Assembly (NCBI GenBank): GCA_913058555.1
Contig: CAJXRJ010000493.1
Coordinates: 1 to 5,836, forward strand
Length of the DNA stretch: 5,836 bases
Source of the DNA: an uncultured bacterium
GTDB lineage: Bacteria; Planctomycetota; UBA1135; GCA-002686595
Direction: 5' to 3'
The notes under the pieces are model-generated. The model was given only the letters and a program-made list of their open reading frames with translations, was not told the origin of the DNA and did not search any database. The position numbers and the translations under genes are program-made. Below, in pieces: positions 1 to 3,651 of the stretch; positions within the stretch are counted from its first letter, which is position 1; each line of letters begins with the position of its first letter.

Positions 1-26
1 CAGCGTCAGATGTGTATAAGAGACAG
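1..26 (+). other. Nextera read-1 adapter remnant (artefact)
   Basis: The first 26 bases match the 3' part of the Illumina Nextera read-1 adapter, ending in the 19-bp Tn5 mosaic end AGATGTGTATAAGAGACAG at 8-26. This is library sequence, not genome. It contains an in-frame GTG at position 12, so an automatic gene caller starts the first gene there and gives it the false N-terminus MYKRQ. Real sequence begins at 27. Confidence 0.98.
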
Positions 27-470
27 GTCCAGACGATCCACTCCGGAGACGCGGAGGCCCTCCTCTTTGGCCAGCGGGGCCGTCTCAAGCACCGCACCCC
101 CGCCCACTCGCCCGTGGGCTACGCCCTGCAGGCCGGGGTCCTCACCGAATGGGAGGCCTTGATCCACCCCGAGCGACACTTCGTGTCGAGCGCCGTGGGC
201 GTCGAGGGCATGGTCATCCAGGTGGGCCCAAAGCTCGCGCTCAGCCCCCGGGACACTCTTCTCCTTTGCAGCGACGGCCTCACCGACAACGTGCTCGAGG
301 ACGAGGCCGTCGAGTGCCTCCGCAGCGGCCCCCTCCTGGCGAGCCTCCAGACCATCGCCGATCTCGCCACCGGCCGCATGCACAAGCCCTTCCCCATCCC
401 CATCGGCGACGCCATCGGGAAGCGCGACGACATGACGATCCTCGTCGTGCGCCGCCGCTCCCCGGCGTGA
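27..470 (+). CDS. PP2C/PPM-family serine/threonine protein phosphatase, C-terminal part (5' truncated by contig end)
   Basis: The reading frame enters at the adapter junction and runs 147 residues to TGA at 468-470. It fits the C-terminal half of a metal-dependent PP2C phosphatase, which removes phosphate from Ser/Thr (usually opposing Hanks-type kinases) in the cytoplasm. Visible landmarks, numbered from the first real residue, are GD at 7-8 in the strand that normally reads GDSR, an AHS element at 26-28 (family DHS), HPERHFVSSAVG at 47-58 (family R-x-x-L-x-x-x-x-G), SDGLTD at 82-87 with a metal-binding Asp, and the closing DDMT at 134-137 (family D-N/D-x-T). The N-terminal metal motifs (DG...GH) lie outside the contig, so perhaps 80-120 residues are missing. 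A stretch at about 117-131 (RMHKPFPIPIGDAIG), between the SDGLTD and DDMT motifs, is somewhat long and Pro-rich. Motif order makes the family assignment solid; the target is unknown. The extra start MYKRQ is adapter-encoded. Confidence 0.87.
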   Translation, partial: VQTIHSGDAEALLFGQRGRLKHRTPAHSPVGYALQAGVLTEWEALIHPERHFVSSAVGVEGMVIQVGPKLALSPRDTLLLCSDGLTDNVLEDEAVECLRSGPLLASLQTIADLATGRMHKPFPIPIGDAIGKRDDMTILVVRRRSPA

Positions 471-480
471 ACCCGGCGCG

Positions 481-519
481 GGGGGTGAGGCGCGCGGGTC
501 GGCCCCTCGCCTCCGCCCC
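481..519 (+). terminator. Possible terminator-like hairpin after the phosphatase gene
   Basis: Ten bases after the phosphatase stop, GGGGGTGAGGCG (481-492) can pair with CGCCTCCGCCCC (508-519) in a 12-bp stem with two adjacent mismatches. The loop can close further by GGG (496-498) with CCC (503-505). No T-run follows, so it is not a canonical intrinsic terminator, and in GC-rich DNA such stems arise by chance. Its position fits 3'-end protection or termination. Confidence 0.35.
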
Positions 520-521
520 AG

Positions 522-538
522 GAAATCGCGCCAATTTC
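522..538. promoter_or_regulatory. AT-rich inverted repeat GAAAT-n7-ATTTC
   Basis: GAAAT at 522-526 and ATTTC at 534-538 form a perfect 5-bp inverted repeat with a 7-base spacer. It stands out because its arms are A/T in a very GC-rich region and it lies in the only non-coding space before the methyltransferase gene. It could be an operator half-site pair or chance. I found no convincing -35/-10 promoter in 471-709. Confidence 0.25.
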
Positions 539-566
539 TGTGCCGCACTTTGGGGGTGAGGCGCCG

Positions 567-713
567 ATGACCTCCTGGGATGGACCCGGGACCTCCTGGG
601 ATGGACCCGGGACCTCCTGGGATGGACCCGGGCCAGTCTCCTGTGGCGGGTCTCGGATCCAGACCGAGGCTAGCCGGGTAGACTTCCCGGCCGTCGTCTC
701 CCGCACCGCATGA
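567..713 (+). CDS. Candidate small ORF with three TSWDGPG heptads, overlapping the methyltransferase start
   Basis: An ATG at 567 opens 48 codons ending at TGA 711-713. The peptide is Met, then three identical TSWDGPG heptads (residues 2-22, one per 21-bp DNA repeat), then a unique tail beginning PVSCGGSRIQ and ending FPAVVSRTA. It has the best ribosome-binding candidate in the window, GAGG at 558-561 with a 5-base spacer. Its stop overlaps the methyltransferase ATG as ATGA, a usual sign of translational coupling. A GTG at 540 could extend it by nine codons. Against it: all three frames are open through the repeat, any ORF in this frame would end at that TGA, GC at third positions is about 75%, and the repeat copies show no synonymous differences. 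I recognise no family. It could be a regulatory leader peptide, a modified-peptide precursor, or non-coding. Confidence 0.35.
   Translation: MTSWDGPGTSWDGPGTSWDGPGPVSCGGSRIQTEASRVDFPAVVSRTA
569..631 (+). repeat. Three perfect tandem copies of a 21-bp unit
   Basis: The units at 569-589, 590-610 and 611-631 are identical, each beginning GACCTCCTGGGATGG and ending ACCCGG. A degraded fourth copy may follow, sharing CTCCTG at 638-643. Twenty-one bases is both a multiple of three (each unit can encode a heptapeptide) and two turns of B-DNA (sites on one face). Each copy holds the anti-Shine-Dalgarno-like string ACCTCCT and a CCCGGG at its boundary. Perfect identity suggests recent expansion or constraint on the nucleotides themselves. 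Confidence 0.97.
574..691 (+). promoter_or_regulatory. Candidate structured leader: three AUGGA-loop hairpins plus two further inverted repeats
   Basis: Within each 21-bp repeat, CCTGGG pairs with CCCGGG (one T-G wobble) around a five-base loop ATGGA, giving hairpins at 574-590, 595-611 and 616-632 separated by ACCT. Downstream, 650-656 pairs with 664-670 (core CTCGG/CCGAG), in competition with GGTCT (649-653)/AGACC (661-665). GCCGGG (673-678) then pairs with CCCGGC (686-691), ending 18 bases before the methyltransferase ATG. Loops of the form ANGGA are the known target of CsrA/RsmA RNA-binding proteins, so a CsrA-responsive leader or sponge RNA is conceivable. That function is inference; no transcription start was identified and folding energy was not computed. 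Confidence 0.35.
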
Positions 714-1504
714 GCACCTCCTCTCAACCCAAAGCAGCGGCCCAGTCCAACGCTGCGGCTCAAATCGAGCTGCACAAGGCGCTCGCGCCACGGTACGCCT
801 ACCGCTACTCCTTCGCGTTCAGCCGCCGCTTCCAAGAAGAGTGGCACGCGGAGATGATCCGCCAGACGCCGAAGGGGGCGAAGCGGCTCCTGGATATTGG
901 GTGCGGCACCGGCTTCTTCCTGGCCGAGCTGGAGGCCGAGCGCCCCGGTGCCGTCGGCCTCGATATCAGCCACGAGATGCTGAAGGTCAGCGAGGAGTAC
1001 GTTCCCAACGCCAAGCTCGTCACCGCCGACGCCGAGCACATGCCGTTCCAGAATGCGGCCTTCGACACGGTGTTCTGCAAAGGCAGCCTGCATCACATGC
1101 GGGATCACGTGGGATTCTTGAAGGCCTGCGAGGAGATGCTCTCCGACGACGGTCTGCTCGTTATGAGCGAGCCGTGCAACGACAACCCGATCATTCGCCT
1201 GGCCCGGGCGATCATGTACCGCAAGAGCCCGCACTTCGACGTGGGCGACCAGGGGTTCACGAAGAAGGGCATTGTGGCCCTCACCGAAGAGTCCGGGATG
1301 GAGGTCCTGTTCACGAAGAAGTTCGGCGTCCTCGCTTACACCTTCGCGGGCTTCCCCGATCACCTCGGCATCCTCCGGTTCATTCCCGGCGCGGACCTTC
1401 TGACCCGCGCCTTCATCCGCATCGATCGAGTGCTCTGCGCGATCCCGGGTCTCTCGCTCCTTGGCTTCCACATCCTCGTGGTGGCAAAGCCCAAGCGCGG
1501 CTAG
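710..1504 (+). CDS. Class I SAM-dependent methyltransferase (Methyltransf_11 / UbiE-like fold)
   Basis: A complete 264-residue soluble protein that should transfer a methyl group from S-adenosylmethionine to an unidentified small molecule or sugar. Motif I LLDIGCGTGFF (residues 60-70) is the SAM-binding glycine loop. LD at 84-85 (VGLDIS) supplies the acidic residue that holds the ribose. ADAEHMPF at 107-114, then FDTVFC (118-123), is the adenine-side motif and strand 4. GLLVMSEP (148-155) is strand 5. The C-terminus closes with a hydrophobic strand (GFHILVVAKP). No signal peptide or membrane segment is evident. ATG at 710 is preferred because it retains the usual N-terminal helix (ALAPRYAYRYSFAF); it lacks a Shine-Dalgarno sequence and overlaps the stop of the small ORF at 567. 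asnB follows after 67 bases, suggesting a two-gene unit. The fold is certain, the substrate is not; quinone biosynthesis is unlikely without neighbours of that pathway. Confidence 0.93.
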   Translation: MSTSSQPKAAAQSNAAAQIELHKALAPRYAYRYSFAFSRRFQEEWHAEMIRQTPKGAKRLLDIGCGTGFFLAELEAERPGAVGLDISHEMLKVSEEYVPNAKLVTADAEHMPFQNAAFDTVFCKGSLHHMRDHVGFLKACEEMLSDDGLLVMSEPCNDNPIIRLARAIMYRKSPHFDVGDQGFTKKGIVALTEESGMEVLFTKKFGVLAYTFAGFPDHLGILRFIPGADLLTRAFIRIDRVLCAIPGLSLLGFHILVVAKPKRG

Positions 1505-1512
1505 GCCGGCGT

Positions 1513-1544
1513 GGGCCCAATCGGGCCCTGGGGGTCAATTTTTT
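1513..1544 (+). promoter_or_regulatory. GGGCCC-AATC-GGGCCC hairpin followed by a T6 run
   Basis: Nine bases after the methyltransferase stop, GGGCCC (1513-1518) and GGGCCC (1523-1528) can form a 6-bp all-GC stem around AATC. A run of six T follows at 1539-1544, ten bases past the stem. The gap is too long for a canonical intrinsic terminator, but the combination could pause or partly terminate transcription before asnB. It may equally be a protein-binding palindrome. Confidence 0.35.
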
Positions 1545-1548
1545 CGGG

Positions 1549-1570
1549 GGTCCGGTCGATAGCCCGGACC
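1549..1570 (+). promoter_or_regulatory. Perfect 7-bp inverted repeat directly before the asnB start
   Basis: GGTCCGG (1549-1555) and CCGGACC (1564-1570) are perfect complements around an 8-base loop, TCGATAGC. The second arm ends one base before the asnB ATG at 1572. In RNA this would place a stable stem exactly in the ribosome footprint, where no Shine-Dalgarno sequence is present. It could limit asnB translation, serve as a DNA operator, or be chance in GC-rich sequence. Confidence 0.4.
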
Positions 1571-1571
1571 T

Positions 1572-3431
1572 ATGTGCGGGATCCTCGGAATCATCAGCCC
1601 AGACGGCCAGCCTGCTGCGCCGGACGCAGCCCCCTTCCAGCGCGCCTTGGCGCTGCTGGACCACCGCGGGCCTGACGGCAAGGGCACCTGGGGCCACAGG
1701 AACGTTGCCCTAGGCCACACCCGCCTCGCGGTCCGCGATCCGCACTCGGAGCTGGGCCTGCAACCGCTGCTGACCCCCTGCGGCCGCTTCGCGCTCGTCT
1801 ACAACGGCGAGATCTACAACGACCAGGCGGTTCGAAATCGGATTCGACGGGAAGTCGAGGCACGCACGGGCGGCACCGGATTCCGCTCCACCTGCGACGC
1901 CGAGACGATGCTCTGGGCCCTCGCCATCGAAGGGCTTGGTGCCCTCGATCGAATCGTCGGCATGTACGCCCTCGCGTTCGTGGATACGGAGCGTGGGCTG
2001 TGCTGGCTCAGCCGGGACGGCCTCGGGGTGAAGCCGCTCGTCTATCGCGCGACCGAAACCGGCGGCTTCGCCTTTGCGAGCGAGCCACGTGCCCTTCTGG
2101 CGCTTCCCGGGGTGCCCACCGCCGTGGACCCCGAGATGGTGGCCACCTACCTGGCGACCAGTCGGCGCACGGCCTTCGGCCGGACCCTCTTTGAGGGCGT
2201 CCGGTCCTTGGAACCGGGCGACGTGCTTCGGATCGAGGTCGCCCATCCGGAGCGCGGCCCGCGGCGGGTCGCGAGTGGCAAGCGCTTCGGCTCCCGCGTC
2301 AACGCCGCGCCGTACTCCGAAGAGGGCCTCGTCCACACGGTCACCGAGTCCGTGGAATCGCACCTCGTGGCCGACGTGCCGCTCTGCGGCTTGCTTTCAG
2401 GTGGACTCGACAGCGCCATCATCACGTCCATCGTATCTGCCAGGTCCGGCGGGCTCGCCACCTGGTGTGCATCGGGTGTGGAGAACGGCGAGGAGATCGG
2501 GGACGACCCCGCGGCCGCCCGACTCGTGTCGGCCAAGTTCTCCACCGACCACCACGCGGTTTCCATCGACCGAGCCGCCTACCTGCGGGGATGGCGCGAG
2601 CACGTCGAGCACCTAGGGGCGCCCTTGAGCACTCCCAACGAGATCGCGATCGCCGAGATCAGCCGCGCGATCCGAAGCTCCGGCAAGATCGTCGCCCTCT
2701 CCGGCGAAGGGGCCGACGAGCTCTTCGGCGGCTACGGCTCGGTCCTCGCCGCTTTCGCCGCCCATGGGGACTTGGCCGCCGCCGAGATCTCCCCGGGCAG
2801 ACTTCACCTCGAGGTCTGCGCCTGGGTCTCGCCCGCCGCCCAGGACGAGATCCTCCGCCCCGAGTTCGCCGGGTCGACGGACTTCCTCGTCGGAGCCATG
2901 GAATCCCAGTTCGCCGCCGAACGCCTCGCGTCGGGGCCCCGTTCCGGCGACCTTGAAGCACACCTCCGCATGCAGCGCGGCACCAACCTGACGTCGCTGC
3001 TCGAACGCCTGGACGCCGCCACCATGCGCCACGGCATCGAAGGCCGCACGCCCTTCGCAGACCAACGCGTGCGCGCCTTCGCCGACGCCCTCCCGATGGA
3101 TCAGAAGTTCCGTGTGGACCTCGAGGGCGGAACGCCCATGGAGTCCAAGATCGCCCTCCGCCGCGCCTTCGCCGGGGTCCTCCCGGACGAGATCGTGCAG
3201 CGCCCCAAGGCGTCGTTCCCGCTCCCCTTCGACCGCTGGTCCTCGCCGGTGACCACGCGCCTCACGTCGTCGCCACTGCTCCTAGAGTTCCTGCAACGCG
3301 ACGCCCTGGCTGAGGTCACCCGCCAACCCGCCGAGCACTGGAAGCTCTCGTGGCTTCTCGGCAACCTCGCGCTGTTCGGGGAGGCCGTCCTCGGGGTTCA
3401 ACCCGAGCGCCCCTTGGTCGGGGCTGCCTAG
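1572..3431 (+). CDS. asnB: Glutamine-hydrolysing asparagine synthase (AsnB family)
   Basis: A complete 619-residue cytoplasmic enzyme that makes asparagine from aspartate, ATP and glutamine ammonia, or amidates another carboxylate in a biosynthetic cluster. The class II glutaminase domain (about 1-210) starts MCGILG with nucleophile Cys2 exposed after Met removal. It also has RLAV (51-54), NGEIYN (78-83) and CDAE (108-111). The synthetase domain carries the ATP pyrophosphatase loop SGGLDS (276-281), SGEGADELFGGY (377-388), GIEGRTPFAD (488-497) and KASFPLPFDRW (546-556). All catalytic landmarks are intact, so it is active and not a degenerate cyclase. SRDGLGVKPL (147-156) has Gly150 where Arg or His is common. 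Length is near the 610-635 residues of Bacillus-type relatives, longer than E. coli AsnB (554). The start is fixed by Cys2. It follows the methyltransferase, behind two inverted repeats. Without pathway neighbours the choice between housekeeping and cluster-specific roles stays open. Confidence 0.97.
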   Translation: MCGILGIISPDGQPAAPDAAPFQRALALLDHRGPDGKGTWGHRNVALGHTRLAVRDPHSELGLQPLLTPCGRFALVYNGEIYNDQAVRNRIRREVEARTGGTGFRSTCDAETMLWALAIEGLGALDRIVGMYALAFVDTERGLCWLSRDGLGVKPLVYRATETGGFAFASEPRALLALPGVPTAVDPEMVATYLATSRRTAFGRTLFEGVRSLEPGDVLRIEVAHPERGPRRVASGKRFGSRVNAAPYSEEGLVHTVTESVESHLVADVPLCGLLSGGLDSAIITSIVSARSGGLATWCASGVENGEEIGDDPAAARLVSAKFSTDHHAVSIDRAAYLRGWREHVEHLGAPLSTPNEIAIAEISRAIRSSGKIVALSGEGADELFGGYGSVLAAFAAHGDLAAAEISPGRLHLEVCAWVSPAAQDEILRPEFAGSTDFLVGAMESQFAAERLASGPRSGDLEAHLRMQRGTNLTSLLERLDAATMRHGIEGRTPFADQRVRAFADALPMDQKFRVDLEGGTPMESKIALRRAFAGVLPDEIVQRPKASFPLPFDRWSSPVTTRLTSSPLLLEFLQRDALAEVTRQPAEHWKLSWLLGNLALFGEAVLGVQPERPLVGAA

Positions 3432-3464
3432 GACTTTCGTTCCCAAGGTGGGGTGAGGGTTTCA

Positions 3465-3481
3465 GGGGCCGTGTTGGCCCC
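3465..3481 (+). terminator. Possible terminator-like hairpin after asnB
   Basis: GGGGCC (3465-3470) and GGCCCC (3476-3481) form a perfect 6-bp stem with loop GTGTT, 34 bases after the asnB stop. No T-run follows. It is the only clear hairpin I see between asnB and the next gene, so it is a reasonable place for transcription to end or for a 3' end to be protected, but it is not a textbook intrinsic terminator. Confidence 0.35.
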
Positions 3482-3516
3482 GATCTCTCGCCGCAGCGGC
3501 CCCCTCATGGCCCAAC

Positions 3517-3630
3517 ATGGGTTTCCCGTGGATCGATAACGGCTTCACGTGGCACCAGGTGTTCAACGGCAAGCGTCCGGTGCACCATTTCAATGGGGGG
3601 CGGACGCGGCCGGCCTATCCCGCGACGTGA
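3517..3630 (+). CDS. Candidate small ORF, 37 residues, aromatic- and His-rich
   Basis: ATG at 3517 opens 37 codons to TGA at 3628-3630, 21 bases before the next gene. The peptide begins MGFPWIDNGFTWHQVFNG and ends GRTRPAYPAT. It is unusually rich in Trp, Phe, His, Asn and Gly, and FNG recurs (FNGKRP, then FNGGRTRP). Thirty-one of 37 third positions are G or C and no codon ends in A, as expected for coding sequence here. However, there is no Shine-Dalgarno sequence, it has no hydrophobic signal or membrane segment, and a sequence this short can stay open by chance. I recognise no family. It could be a small protein, a remnant of a larger gene, or a spurious frame. Confidence 0.25.
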   Translation: MGFPWIDNGFTWHQVFNGKRPVHHFNGGRTRPAYPAT

Positions 3631-3651
3631 CCCGAGCCCCACACGGCCACC

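Larger units (their letters stand above)
481..564 (+). repeat. 13-bp direct repeat pair (GGGGGTGAGGCGC)
   Basis: GGGGGTGAGGCGC occurs at 481-493 and again, identical, at 552-564, 71 bp apart. The second copy supplies GAGG at 558-561, five bases before the ATG at 567, and so could act as a ribosome binding site for the small ORF there. The first copy is the left arm of the hairpin at 481-519. The 9-mer GGGGTGAGG also appears in the spacer after asnB (3450-3458). Confidence 0.8.

Noticed and set aside
569..631. CRISPR-like repeats
   Set aside because: Copies are directly abutting with no spacers and only 21 bp long.
580..681. 33-codon frame MDPGPPG... in the 21-bp repeat
   Set aside because: Collagen-like appearance comes only from the repeat; it has a weaker ribosome site than the ATG at 567 and no link to the downstream start.
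6..791. 261-codon open frame on the minus strand with PGSIPGG repeats
   Set aside because: It is antisense to the phosphatase and the methyltransferase start, ends in adapter-encoded LSLIHI, and its repeat is only the reverse reading of the 21-bp DNA repeat. Long antisense frames are common in GC-rich coding DNA.
119..1471. 450-codon minus-strand open frame
   Set aside because: It lies opposite the well-supported methyltransferase and phosphatase genes and has no recognisable domain; a mirror of strong third-position G/C bias.
841..1713. 290-codon + strand frame overlapping the methyltransferase and asnB
   Set aside because: Arg/Pro-rich low-complexity translation typical of an alternative frame, with no motif, overlapping two genes with intact motifs.
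3507..3539. 10-codon ORF starting MAQHGFPV before the propeller gene
   Set aside because: Too short, no ribosome binding site, overlaps the better 37-codon frame.
3605..3624. CGCGG/CCGCG inverted repeat before the propeller gene
   Set aside because: Only 5 bp with a 10-base loop in very GC-rich DNA; not distinguishable from chance.
567..3630. Lasso-peptide cluster (AsnB-like cyclase with small peptides)
   Set aside because: The AsnB protein keeps Cys2 and all glutaminase motifs, and no leader-recognition, protease or transporter gene is present. Kept only as a weak modified-peptide hypothesis.
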